Shown: positions 42,109-50,717, counted from the stretch's first letter. The stretch: 64,000 nt of DNA from Caulobacter sp. Root343 (GCF_001425745.1 NZ_LMDF01000010.1:62001-126000); one strand, 5' to 3'. Program-made: numbers and translations. Notes: generated from the sequence alone by a model not told the origin.

Positions 42109-43464
42109 TCATTCGGACGTCCCGGCGACGGTATCCAGGTCGATCATCTCACCGCCTAGGAAGGCGGGGATTGCCGGCGACTCGCCGCCGTCGATCTGCA
42201 TCTCCGGAGCCGACAGGCCGATCTGGATCAAGGCGCCCGCTGGCTTCATGGACGCCAGCCGAATGACCTGGGCGATGGTCAGGGCACCGGTCGCCGCCCC
42301 GACGAACGGCACGGCGACGCTGCCGTCGGCCAGCGTGTAAGCCCCACAGCCCTGGGCCTGCGATTCAAGCGCGCGATAGGCCGCCTTGCCGAGCAGATCG
42401 TCCGCCGACCGCTTGGGCTCTGGCGCGTTCCAAAGCGCTCCTGTCGCTGCGCCCTTGGGGATCGTGCGGATCTGCAGTCCATCGAAGTCCTTTGGACCGC
42501 GGCCGATGCCGGCGTCGATCATGTAGTCGAAGCCATGCGCCGCTAGAGTGCGCCGAGGCTGAACGTCATCCAAGCCGCACAGCAGGAACGGCGGGTCGTC
42601 GGCCGTCTTCTGAATATCGCCCCGATGGCGACGCTCAATAAGGCCTGTCTCCCAGCCTGCGGGATCCAGCCAGCTCGCAGCCAGCCGGACCTTGCGGCGG
42701 CGCTCGGCGTCGCCGACCACCAGGATGCTGGTGGGCTCGTTCTCGATGCTGATGTGCTGATCATCCTGCAGCACCGCGCGGCGTGGCCCAGCGTAGGGAA
42801 GGGTGAGCAAGGTCCAGACGAACGCCTGACCCAGATGCCCGAGACCTACCAGCCACAGGGCGTTCGGCGCCGTGAAGCGCACAGGGCCCAGGTCGGTGGG
42901 CGTGTCGGTCCAGGGCTCCCAGAGCGACAATGTGACCGGCCCGGGCGCATGCGCGGATCCGACGATGATGCTGGCGAAAACCTGGCGGACGGCGAGGGCG
43001 CCAGCGAACACGCCGGCAAGGCCCAGCCGGGAATCGCCGCACGCGGCGTCCTCCGTCCGGAGTCCAGACAGCCAGCGGTCCCACCAGCAGGCGACTTCCC
43101 ACCGCCGGCCTGGCAGGGCCGCGCCGATGGCGATCACATGGGTGGCTTCGCTCGGCGGATTTTCGACGACGGTTGCGCCCAGCGCCACGGCGGCGTCGAC
43201 CAAGGTCGCGCCAAGCGGGAAGGCCAGCCGCAGCGGCGCGCGGGCGTCGCGGGTCGCCAGGGTCACCCGCCCGAAACATTTGAAGGCCGTGGCGATTGCC
43301 GTGAGGACCGCGGCTTGGCCGGCGGTCGTGCCCGCTTGGCGTTCACCCAGCAGGATGCAGACGTCCACGGCGTCCAGCCGCGCCTCGGCTTCTGAGAACG
43401 ACGCGGCGAGCCCGGAATCGGTGAGGGCCTTGGTGACGCGGGAGCGTCGGAGATGCACGGTCAT
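42109..43464 (-). CDS. E1-like ThiF-family adenylyltransferase of a bacterial ubiquitin-like operon
   Basis: 451 residues from the ATG at 43464, which overlaps the JAB gene stop by four bases. A roughly 195-residue N-terminal extension precedes the ThiF/E1 fold: nucleotide-binding GLGHLG at 207-212, Asp234 (VLQDDQ), and GLDDVQPRRTL. A candidate thioester Cys373 sits in QGCGAYTLADGSVAVPFVGA. The Arg normally found in the NLxRQ segment is missing: the sequence is ENEPTS. In the family, E1 proteins adenylate the Ubl C-terminus; the missing Arg suggests altered or lost chemistry. It is last in the Ubl operon. Confidence 0.85.
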   Translation of the reverse strand: MTVHLRRSRVTKALTDSGLAASFSEAEARLDAVDVCILLGERQAGTTAGQAAVLTAIATAFKCFGRVTLATRDARAPLRLAFPLGATLVDAAVALGATVVENPPSEATHVIAIGAALPGRRWEVACWWDRWLSGLRTEDAACGDSRLGLAGVFAGALAVRQVFASIIVGSAHAPGPVTLSLWEPWTDTPTDLGPVRFTAPNALWLVGLGHLGQAFVWTLLTLPYAGPRRAVLQDDQHISIENEPTSILVVGDAERRRKVRLAASWLDPAGWETGLIERRHRGDIQKTADDPPFLLCGLDDVQPRRTLAAHGFDYMIDAGIGRGPKDFDGLQIRTIPKGAATGALWNAPEPKRSADDLLGKAAYRALESQAQGCGAYTLADGSVAVPFVGAATGALTIAQVIRLASMKPAGALIQIGLSAPEMQIDGGESPAIPAFLGGEMIDLDTVAGTSE

Positions 43465-43985
43465 GCGCCGTCCTCCAGTTTGACGAAGCGCCGGCCGGCC
43501 GCCGAGTGGTCCGCCCACCGGCCCCCGCCGAGAAACTCGTAGATTCCGATCGCACCCGGCTCGGGCGCGCCGGTCGCGAAGTCGGGCAGGATCATCGCGA
43601 TGTGTCCGGCCCTAGGCATCACCGGGCTGGCCATGTCGGACGGGCTCTGGCGGCAGCTTCCCGGATGAACATGGACGTCCGCGACGACGCCGTAGCCCCG
43701 CATGCGGCAATGTTCCCAGAGCCGCGGTAGCGCCGTCTGGCGGATCGTGACTTCGCCGGTCTCCAGGGCGCGCGGATCGATGTCGTCGTAGTACACGAAC
43801 TCCAGGATCCGGCGGCCGCCATCGGGCAGTTCCGTCCCCAGCAGATAGGCGCCGCTCTCCTGGCGGCCGCCTCGCGTGCGGCGTTCCAGCTGACGAACGC
43901 CGTCGGCCCAGATCGACCGGCGGCAGCGAAGCCTAGGCGGCGGCCCGAACAGCCAGCCAAGCAGCCTGGTCAGAGGCGAGGCCAT
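43461..43985 (-). CDS. JAB/JAMM metalloprotease (deubiquitinase-like)
   Basis: 174 residues from the ATG at 43985, with GGAGAAACTCT upstream as ribosome binding site. The start lies 53 bases inside the preceding gene; no later ATG precedes the conserved part. The JAMM site is complete: Glu43 (RQESGAYLLG), His105 and His107 (VVADVHVHPG), Ser114 and Asp117 (RQSPSDMASP). JAB proteases in bacterial Ubl operons trim the Ubl precursor or remove it from targets. An N-terminal hydrophobic stretch (TRLLGWLFGPP) is short and probably not a membrane anchor. Confidence 0.9.
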   Translation of the reverse strand: MASPLTRLLGWLFGPPPRLRCRRSIWADGVRQLERRTRGGRQESGAYLLGTELPDGGRRILEFVYYDDIDPRALETGEVTIRQTALPRLWEHCRMRGYGVVADVHVHPGSCRQSPSDMASPVMPRAGHIAMILPDFATGAPEPGAIGIYEFLGGGRWADHSAAGRRFVKLEDGA

Positions 43986-44439
43986 AGAGTTTCTCCATGA
44001 TGAAGGTGATGTCGCGGTCGCGCCGCCAGGCCTCGTCGGGTCGCTTGGCGGCCCATTCGCCGTGCGGTGCGGCGTGACGCTGCCAAGCCCGATAGATGCC
44101 GCCGTATTCCACGGTGTTGTCGCGGTTCCAGATCTTCAGTGCGTCGACTACCCCGGGCGGCCCTTCGTGCGCCTGCGGTGCGGCCGGACGGGAGCCGGCC
44201 ACCGGGTCCCAGGCCTCGACAAAAGGGGGCTGGGCCGGGAAGCCGTCGCAGACCAGGCGAAAGGTCATGGGAACGGCAAGCTCGCCGGCGAAGTCGCGCC
44301 CGATCACCTGGACGACCAGTTCCGGAAAGGCATAGAGGAGGACCGACCAGCGGCCCTCCTCGACTCCGGCCTGGAAGGCGACGCCATTCAGCTGGCCCAC
44401 GAGGGTCAGCGCGTCGGGCTGCAGGTTAGACTCAGCCAT
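43933..44439 (-). CDS. E2-like (UBC-fold) protein lacking a catalytic cysteine
   Basis: 168 residues. LLYAFPELVVQVIGRDF, VPMTFRLVCDGFPAQPPFVE and later KIWNRDNTVEYGGIYRAWQR follow the strand order of prokaryotic E2-like proteins found with multi-ubiquitin genes. The only Cys is Cys64, in the strand before the P-x-x-PP turn; the usual catalytic site after it has no Cys. The C-terminus is helical (ITFIMEKLYGLASDQAAWL). It is encoded between the Ubl and JAB genes, overlapping the former by eight bases. It may be a non-canonical conjugation factor. Confidence 0.75.
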   Translation of the reverse strand: MAESNLQPDALTLVGQLNGVAFQAGVEEGRWSVLLYAFPELVVQVIGRDFAGELAVPMTFRLVCDGFPAQPPFVEAWDPVAGSRPAAPQAHEGPPGVVDALKIWNRDNTVEYGGIYRAWQRHAAPHGEWAAKRPDEAWRRDRDITFIMEKLYGLASDQAAWLAVRAAA

Positions 44440-44953
44440 TGGTGAAGTCCTTCAGCGTCAGGTCGACCACCAGGACATGGTGCCCGCGCGGGACGAAGCT
44501 GCCGATCGCCTCCTCGCGGGGGAGGGGATCGCTGGCGCCCGGCAGGATCAGGTTGGCGCGGGCGCCCGAGACCGGATCGAGCTTGAAGCCGTGCTTGCCG
44601 ACCGCCCACTGCAGAACCTTGAACACCGACTTCGACGGCGCGAACGCCTTCTTCTCGGTACGGTGCTCGTAGCGGACCTCGACCTCGATCAGGTGGGCCT
44701 TGTGAGTAACCAGCCGCAGCGCCTTGCGACCCGGCGGCAGGCAGGTCAGGTGCGCATCCTGATCGCGCTCGAACAGGAGGATGTCTTCCTCCAGCGCGAG
44801 CGCCAGACGAAGCGCCGCCAGCAGATCTTCTCCAGGCGGCAGTTCGAGAACCACCGCCTCGGTCGATCCGCCATGGACCACTTCGATGCGGATCGTCTCG
44901 GTCTTGAGGCGGTCGGCGTTCGCCGGGGCCGCCGCGGTATCCAACGTCTCCAT
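44432..44953 (-). CDS. Double ubiquitin-like domain protein (multi-ubiquitin type)
   Basis: 173 residues. Two tandem beta-grasp domains are suggested by repeated strand patterns: ETIRIEVVHGGSTEAVVLEL to HLTCLPPGRKALRLVTHKAH, and HLIEVEVRYEHRTEKKAFAP to GHHVLVVDLTLKDFTNG. The C-terminus ends in Asn-Gly, a plausible conjugation or processing end. It is first in a four-gene minus-strand operon (Ubl, E2-like, JAB, E1-like) of the kind described for bacterial ubiquitin-like conjugation systems (Bil, Bub). A ribosome binding site (GGAGG region) is less clear. Divergent from the Xre-RES operon. Confidence 0.8.
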   Translation of the reverse strand: METLDTAAAPANADRLKTETIRIEVVHGGSTEAVVLELPPGEDLLAALRLALALEEDILLFERDQDAHLTCLPPGRKALRLVTHKAHLIEVEVRYEHRTEKKAFAPSKSVFKVLQWAVGKHGFKLDPVSGARANLILPGASDPLPREEAIGSFVPRGHHVLVVDLTLKDFTNG

Positions 44954-45013
44954 GGGAGGAAACCTTCTTTAAAGCGGCGGCCGGAACGGACCCTCCGGCG
45001 GCCTGGGGTGGGG

Positions 45014-45102
45014 TTGACGCAATCGCAAAGTGGACTAAAACAACTCATCGGTCCGTTTATGGACAAGTACATAGTTGGACTAGGTTGGCTTTTCAAGTCC
45101 AA
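45014..45102. promoter_or_regulatory. Shared control region between the Ubl operon and Xre-RES operon
   Basis: The 173-base gap between divergent starts contains repeated TGGAC half-sites: AGTGGACT (45029-45036), the hyphenated palindrome GTCC-N6-GGAC (45051-45064), and TTGGACT...AGTCCAA (45075-45081 / 45096-45102). These are likely operators for the adjacent Xre antitoxin. Because they lie between the two start codons they could control both operons. A TTGACG at 45014-45019 is a possible -35 element. Confidence 0.5.
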
Positions 45103-45126
45103 ATGTGCACAATCACTGGAGGGTCT

Positions 45127-45513
45127 ATGCCAGATGCGACAAACATCGAATCCACGCGCGCTTCGCCGCCCGCCGCCGACGGGCTTTCGGCCTTCTTCGC
45201 CCTCGCCGACGTCTGGAAGCTGACGACGGACCAGCAGATCACCCTGCTCGGCAGTCCGGGCCGCTCGACCTTTTTCAAATGGAAGAAGGACGGTGGTGTT
45301 CTGTCGCCCGACACTGCGGAGCGGATTTCCCACTTGGTCTCGATCTACAAGGCCCTGCAGGTGCTGTTTCCCCAGGCCGAACGGGCCGACGCCTGGATTG
45401 AGCGTCCCCACCGCTTCTTCGGCGCCAAGCCGGCCCTCGAGGTCATGCTGGGCGGCGGGCTTGAGGGAATAATTCTGGTTCGGGACTACCTGGACGCCCA
45501 ACGCGGAGGCTGA
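45127..45513 (+). CDS. Xre/MbcA/ParS-family antitoxin
   Basis: 128 residues from the ATG at 45127, preceded by a GGAGGG ribosome binding site; an upstream in-frame Met at 45085 lies in the operator region. A helix-turn-helix region (ITLLGSPGRSTFFKWKKDGG, VLSPDTAERISHLVSIYKAL) is followed by the toxin-binding domain (ADAWIERPHRFFGAKPALEV, MLGGGLEGIILVRDYLDAQ). This is the standard antitoxin for RES toxins. It likely represses its own promoter. The next gene starts two bases after its stop. Confidence 0.92.
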   Translation: MPDATNIESTRASPPAADGLSAFFALADVWKLTTDQQITLLGSPGRSTFFKWKKDGGVLSPDTAERISHLVSIYKALQVLFPQAERADAWIERPHRFFGAKPALEVMLGGGLEGIILVRDYLDAQRGG

Positions 45514-45515
45514 TC

Positions 45516-46220
45516 GTGTCGTATCCGACCTGTGACATCGAAGGTGAATTTCACCGGCTGATTCCATCCCGGTTCCCGCCTGTGCCGCTCTATGCGCGAC
45601 TCGGCTCAACCGAGATTCAGGAGGCTGCGCAGGCCGTCGAAGCGATCACCAATCCGAGGCTCCAGGCTATGGAGCTGCTCGCTCAGGAGGGCCCCGACGC
45701 CGTCAAGACGAGCGGGGCGCAGAACTGGAATCTCGCGCCGTTCGCCTATCCGAACCCCGAAGGCACGACCTTCCTGAGTCCCAAGTACAAAGTGCTCGAG
45801 CTCGTCGAGGGATTGATGCCGGCGCTCGTCGTTGCCGTCGAGCGCCGTGAGGCTTTCCTCGGCGGCAGTGGGGAGCTGCCGATCGACATCGACATGCGCG
45901 CGCTGGTGCATCCCGTGAAGGGTCGCTTCGCCGATCTCAGGGGCCTTCCCTTCGACGCGGATGCGGCCGGGCGCTGGAAGCTCGGGGCGACGCTCTACGA
46001 GACGGACGTCCAGGGGATCGTCTTCCACCGGCCCGATCTTCCCGGCGTCCGCGCCGTAGCGGTGTTCGATCGCACGGCGCTCGGACGAGCGGTGCAGTCG
46101 GATCACTTCAAGTTCGTCTGGAACGGCGAGGTCGTGCAGAAGGTTGGCAACTTTTCGACTGATGAAGCGATGGACCGGCAGACGCTGTTTTCCGCCCTGA
46201 CCAAACGGGCGGCGGCCTGA
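45516..46220 (+). CDS. RES-domain toxin (NAD+ phosphorylase family)
   Basis: 234 residues from GTG. FHRLIPSRFPPVPLYARL, NWNLAPFAYPNPEGTTFLSP and ERREAFLGG fit the RES domain. RES toxins of Xre-RES systems degrade NAD+, lowering cellular NAD+ and stopping growth. The pairing with the Xre antitoxin directly upstream makes the call firm. The stop overlaps the start of the nuclease-helicase gene by one base, which is unusual for a plain toxin-antitoxin operon. Confidence 0.85.
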   Translation: MSYPTCDIEGEFHRLIPSRFPPVPLYARLGSTEIQEAAQAVEAITNPRLQAMELLAQEGPDAVKTSGAQNWNLAPFAYPNPEGTTFLSPKYKVLELVEGLMPALVVAVERREAFLGGSGELPIDIDMRALVHPVKGRFADLRGLPFDADAAGRWKLGATLYETDVQGIVFHRPDLPGVRAVAVFDRTALGRAVQSDHFKFVWNGEVVQKVGNFSTDEAMDRQTLFSALTKRAAA

Positions 46221-49200
46221 TGCGGGAGATCGACGGCACCCGGCTCTATTCCGCCTCGGACCTAGTCAATTTCCTGGGCTGCGGCCATGCGACAGCGCTG
46301 GATATTCGACAATTGCGAACACCTGTCGACCTGCCGCCCGATGGCGAACAGGCCGTGCTCCTGCAGGAGAAGGGCATCGAGCACGAGCGGGCCTATTTGG
46401 AACGGCTGAGGGGCGAGGGCCGCACGATCGCCGACATTCCGGCCGAGGGCGCGCTGGAGACGCGGGTGGCACTGACCCGCGCGGCACTCAAGGCGGGGCC
46501 CGATGTCATCTATCAGGGCGCGCTCTACGGCCAGCCCTGGCACGGCTTTTCAGACTTTCTCCTGAAGGTCCCTGGTGTTGCTTCCCGCCTCGGCGACTAC
46601 GCCTATGACGTGGCCGACACCAAGCTGGCCCGGACCGCCAAGCCCAAGCATGTCATCCAGCTCTGCATCTACGCGGAGCTTCTGGAACTTGAGCAGGGCG
46701 TGCCGCCGCCCGGGCTGCATGTCGCCCTGGGGACGGGCGTCGTCGCCACGGTGCGCACCGATGATGTCCGGTACTATGGCGCAATCGCCCGGCAGCGGTT
46801 TGAAACCTTCGCGGGCGCCACGGGCCATGCCACGGCGGCCGAACCCTGCGGCCATTGCACCTTCTGTCGCTGGAACACGGCCTGCCAGGGTGAGTGGGAG
46901 GCGACGGAACATCTGAGCCTAGTTGCGGGGATTTCCGGGGCGCAGCGCGAGCTTCTGCGGGCGGCCGGCATCGGCTCGATGCGAGACCTTGCGGCGGCCA
47001 CGAACGCGCCCGCCGACCTCAGGGCCACCAGCTTCGACGCCCTGCGTGCGCAGGCCCGCCTGCAGATCGCCCGGCGCGATAGGGCTGACGACACCGTCGA
47101 GATCCTGCCGCTTGCCGCGCATCGCGGATTCCAGCGGCTGCCCCAGGCGGACGCGGGGGACATGTTCTTCGACATGGAAGGCGATCCGCTCTTCGAAGAC
47201 GGCCTCGAGTATCTCTTCGGCGTCGTAGTTACGGTCACAGACGGCCCGGCGTCCTTCCATGGCTGGTGGGGCCATGACCGAACCGCCGAGAAGCAAGCTT
47301 TCGAGGCCACCGTCGACTTCATCATGGAGCGGCTGCGTGACCACCCGTCCGCGCATATCTACCACTACGGCTCCTACGAAGAGACGGCGCTGAAGCGTCT
47401 AGCCATGTTCCACGGGACGCGGGAAGGTGCCGTCGACGACCTCCTGCGCGGCGGTCGGCTGGTCGACCTCTATAAGGTGGTGCGCGAGGCGGTTCGTGTG
47501 GGCGAGCCGCGCTACTCGATCAAGAACTTGGAAGCCTACTACTTCGACCGAAAGCGTTCGGGCGAGGTAACTACGGCCGGCGACAGCATTGTCATGTACG
47601 AGCGATGGCGCCGGCTTGGCGACGCCGCCATTCTGGAGGAAATCCGGGCCTACAACGAGATCGATTGCCGCTCGACCCTGGCCTGCCGCGACTGGTTGCT
47701 CGGCCTTCGGCCCGATGCTGCGGCCTGGTTCACTGGGCCGGCCATCGCGGTGGATGATCCGGTCCGCGACGCCAAGCGTGCGGAGGCCGCAGCGCTCACC
47801 GAGGCGATGACGACGGCCTTGCTCGACTGCGCCCCGCACGAACGGACCTGGCGCGAGCTCGTCGCGCACCTGCTTGAATTCCATCGCCGAGAGGCCAAGC
47901 CGGCGTGGTGGGCGCAGTTCGCCCGCGGTGAGATGAGCGAGGAAGACCTGATCGACGACGCCGAGTGTATCGGCGGCCTGCGAACCGACGGACAGCCGCC
48001 GCGTCCCGACAAGAAGTCCCAGGTGTTCGGGTTCACCTTCCCGCCGCAGGATTTTAAGATGCGGGTCGGCCATCAGCCGGTGCGGTCGGGTTCGCTCGAA
48101 GCCGCGGGCGAAATCGTCGCCCTCGACGAGGACGCCCGGACCATTTCGCTGAAGCTCGGGCCGTCGCGCAGTCCGCTGGGGCCGGCTCCCTCCTTGATCC
48201 CGCCAGGTCCAATCGGTGACAAGGTGCTTCGCGACGCGGTCTATCGGTTCGCGCAGTCGGTCGTCGCCGACGATGGACGTTACCAGGCGCTGGCGCATAT
48301 TCTGAAACGGGCGCCGCCGCGCCTCTCAGGCCGCGCGCCCGGTCAGCCGATCATTGCCGACGGCGCGGAGCTGACCTCTGCCGCCGTGGACGCCCTGGAG
48401 TCGCTGGACCAGAGCTATCTCCTCGTCCAGGGGCCGCCGGGGGCCGGGAAGACCTACACGGCCTCTCACGCGATCGTGGCTTTGCTGAAGGCCGGCAAGA
48501 CCGTCGGTGTCGCCTCCAATTCCCACAAGGCGATCAACACCCTCCTGTCAGCGATCGAAACGGTTGCCGGAGAGCAGGGGCAGTCCTTCAGCGGCGTGAA
48601 GAAGTCGTCACAGGACGATCAGATGCTGGCCGCGCCGCGCTTTATAGTGAACACCCTGGACAACAAGGACGTGGCGGACGGCGGCTTCCAGTTGATCGCG
48701 GGCACCGCCTTTCTCTTCGCCCGCCCGGAGTTCGACGGTCGGCTGGACTATCTGTTCGTTGACGAGGCGGGACAGGTCAGCCTGGCCAACACCATCGCTA
48801 TGGGGGTGAGCGCGCGGAACATCGTGCTAATCGGCGACCAGATGCAGCTCGCCCAGCCGATCCAGGGCGACCACCCGGGCGCCTCAGGGCTCTCGGCCCT
48901 GCAGCACCTGATGGGCGACCACGCCACGGTGCCGCCAGACCAGGGCATCTTCCTCCCGGTAAGCCGTCGCATGCACCCGGCACTTTGCCGGTTCATCTCG
49001 GAGGCTGTCTACGACGGGCGCCTGGTTTCGGACGAGGGGGCTGGTCGCCAAGCCCTGTTGGCCGATCCCACGCTCGACGCCGAGGCCCTGGTCGCGGCCG
49101 GTCTAAGGTTCGTCGATGTCGTGCACCGCGGCTGTGCGCAGAAGTGTCCTGCCGAGGCCGAGCGGTTGAAGCAGACCTACACGGCTTTGCTCGGCCAGCG

Positions 49201-49576
49201 GTGGCGCGACCGCGCCGGCACCGAGCGGGTGATCGGCCCCGACGATATCCTGGTGGTCAGCCCCTACAACATGCAGGTGAACCTGCTGCAGTCAGTTCTG
49301 CCGGCCGGCGCGCGTGTCGGCACCGTCGACAAGTTCCAGGGCCAAGAGGCGGCGGCGGTGCTGATCTCGATGGCAACCTCGTCCGGCGAGGACCTGCCGC
49401 GCCAGATCGAGTTTCTCTACAGCCGCAGCCGTCTCAACGTCGCCATCAGCCGGGCGCGCTGCCTAGCGGTGGTCTTCGCGTCGCCGCGGCTGCTCGAGAT
49501 CGATTGCTCGACGGTTGAGCAGATGAAGCTGGTCAATACCCTGTGTTGGGCCAAGGCCTTTTCCGATGGCGGCTGA
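46220..49576 (+). CDS. RecB-type nuclease with SF1 helicase (TM0106-like)
   Basis: 1118 residues. The N-terminal part is a RecB/Cas4-like nuclease: GDYAYDVADTKLA, HVIQLCIYAELLE, and a cysteine cluster EPCGHCTFCRWNTACQ at about residues 207-222, probably an iron-sulphur site. A RNase H-like segment (DMFFDMEGDPLFEDGLEYLF) follows. The C-terminal SF1 helicase has Walker A VQGPPGAGKTYTAS at about 735-750, DEAGQ, SNSHKAINTLL, VDKFQGQEAAAVLIS and the motif VI RLNVAISRARCLAV. It is expected to unwind and cut DNA. It shares a transcript with the RES toxin, so a defence role is plausible. Confidence 0.9.
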   Translation: MREIDGTRLYSASDLVNFLGCGHATALDIRQLRTPVDLPPDGEQAVLLQEKGIEHERAYLERLRGEGRTIADIPAEGALETRVALTRAALKAGPDVIYQGALYGQPWHGFSDFLLKVPGVASRLGDYAYDVADTKLARTAKPKHVIQLCIYAELLELEQGVPPPGLHVALGTGVVATVRTDDVRYYGAIARQRFETFAGATGHATAAEPCGHCTFCRWNTACQGEWEATEHLSLVAGISGAQRELLRAAGIGSMRDLAAATNAPADLRATSFDALRAQARLQIARRDRADDTVEILPLAAHRGFQRLPQADAGDMFFDMEGDPLFEDGLEYLFGVVVTVTDGPASFHGWWGHDRTAEKQAFEATVDFIMERLRDHPSAHIYHYGSYEETALKRLAMFHGTREGAVDDLLRGGRLVDLYKVVREAVRVGEPRYSIKNLEAYYFDRKRSGEVTTAGDSIVMYERWRRLGDAAILEEIRAYNEIDCRSTLACRDWLLGLRPDAAAWFTGPAIAVDDPVRDAKRAEAAALTEAMTTALLDCAPHERTWRELVAHLLEFHRREAKPAWWAQFARGEMSEEDLIDDAECIGGLRTDGQPPRPDKKSQVFGFTFPPQDFKMRVGHQPVRSGSLEAAGEIVALDEDARTISLKLGPSRSPLGPAPSLIPPGPIGDKVLRDAVYRFAQSVVADDGRYQALAHILKRAPPRLSGRAPGQPIIADGAELTSAAVDALESLDQSYLLVQGPPGAGKTYTASHAIVALLKAGKTVGVASNSHKAINTLLSAIETVAGEQGQSFSGVKKSSQDDQMLAAPRFIVNTLDNKDVADGGFQLIAGTAFLFARPEFDGRLDYLFVDEAGQVSLANTIAMGVSARNIVLIGDQMQLAQPIQGDHPGASGLSALQHLMGDHATVPPDQGIFLPVSRRMHPALCRFISEAVYDGRLVSDEGAGRQALLADPTLDAEALVAAGLRFVDVVHRGCAQKCPAEAERLKQTYTALLGQRWRDRAGTERVIGPDDILVVSPYNMQVNLLQSVLPAGARVGTVDKFQGQEAAAVLISMATSSGEDLPRQIEFLYSRSRLNVAISRARCLAVVFASPRLLEIDCSTVEQMKLVNTLCWAKAFSDGG

Positions 49577-49647
49577 TGCCGGTGGGACTACGCTCAGCCA
49601 CGGCCGCTGCGATTCGCTGTGAGGTTCAGGCTCCACGGAGGGACCAA

Positions 49648-50256
49648 ATGACCAAGCTGCTCGTCATCGACACAGAAACCGGCGGTCTCGATCCAGACCG
49701 CCACAGCCTGCTCTCCATTGCGGCTGTCGTCTGGGACGATGGCCGCGTCGCCGGCGAGATCGAGATCCTTGTTGGTGAGGCCGAGCTGACCGTCACCGCG
49801 CGGGCGCTCGAAATCAATCGGATCGATCTCGTAGAACACGCGCTCCGGGCCGTTCCCCCGGTCGACGCCCTGTCGCAACTGCTCGCGTTCGTTGCCGAAC
49901 ATTTCCGGCCGGAGCTCGCGGCCAGAGAGCAGATCGTGCTGGTGGGCCACAACGTCGCCTTCGACGTCAGCTTTCTGAGGCGTCTCTGCCGGCTTGCAGG
50001 GGCAGCCTTCCCCGTCGAATTCTCCCACCGCATATTAGACACCGCTAGCGTGCTCCGCTTTCTGTCCCTGGCGGGGTTTGTCCCAGCTTCAGCCATCGCG
50101 TCCTCTGAAGCCTTTTCTTACTTCGGTGTGCATATATCCGACGATTTGCGGCATACGGCGTTGGGCGACGCGCGGGCGACCGCAGATCTTTTGACGCATC
50201 TCGTCGGTTTGGTCCTTCCGGCCGGATTTGATCGGTTGACAGGCGCAGCGGCGTAG
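49648..50256 (+). CDS. DnaQ-like 3'-5' exonuclease (DEDDh)
   Basis: 202 residues from the ATG at 49648, with a GGAGGG ribosome binding site. ExoI is LVIDTETGGLDPDRHSLLSI, ExoII LVGHNVAFDVSFLRR, ExoIII HTALGDARATADL with the His of the DEDDh subtype. It degrades DNA or RNA 3' ends. It lies about 70 bases after the nuclease-helicase gene on the same strand and could work with it. It is smaller than replicative epsilon subunits and lacks their C-terminal tail. Confidence 0.88.
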   Translation: MTKLLVIDTETGGLDPDRHSLLSIAAVVWDDGRVAGEIEILVGEAELTVTARALEINRIDLVEHALRAVPPVDALSQLLAFVAEHFRPELAAREQIVLVGHNVAFDVSFLRRLCRLAGAAFPVEFSHRILDTASVLRFLSLAGFVPASAIASSEAFSYFGVHISDDLRHTALGDARATADLLTHLVGLVLPAGFDRLTGAAA

Positions 50257-50717
50257 CAATCCGGGCGCATGAGCGCCTCGGTCTCCGGTGGAGGCATGCT
50301 CTGACCGACCGTGGGAAAGGCGTGCGATCACCTACGTCGATCCTCTGATGGTTGGAATATATTGCCCAAGGCTACAGCAGTAAGCGATGTCCGTTTCCAG
50401 TCCGAAAGCCAACCTCCGTTTCTGGCGCTGCCGCGCCGGCGGTCCTGACCTGAGGATTGGCCGGGCGAGGTGGTTGGCTGCGCGCAGGCGCTGAGGCTCA
50501 TCCGCCAGGGGGCTCGTCAGGGGCGAAACGGCGGCGCTAAGGTGGCGGTTGCGCGATGCGCTGGGAACCTCCACCGCTCCATGACCCTGATCTTATATTC
50601 CGTGTTCGGCCACCCGTAGCCTTATCACTGGTCGATCGTCCGCCTGAGTAACCAAGCTCGACCACTGATTGTTTCCGGACTAAGACGAACATTGGTCACG
50701 CGCAGGGGAGGGCGGTA
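50257..50717. other. Intergenic region without a convincing gene
   Basis: 461 bases. No supported frame. The sequence contains degenerate short stretches common to intergenic DNA in this genome (GATGTCCGTTTCC and TCCGTTTCTGG at about 50388-50428), the kind of repeat debris seen elsewhere in the window. The strong AGGGGAGGG ribosome binding site of the next gene ends it. Confidence 0.45.
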
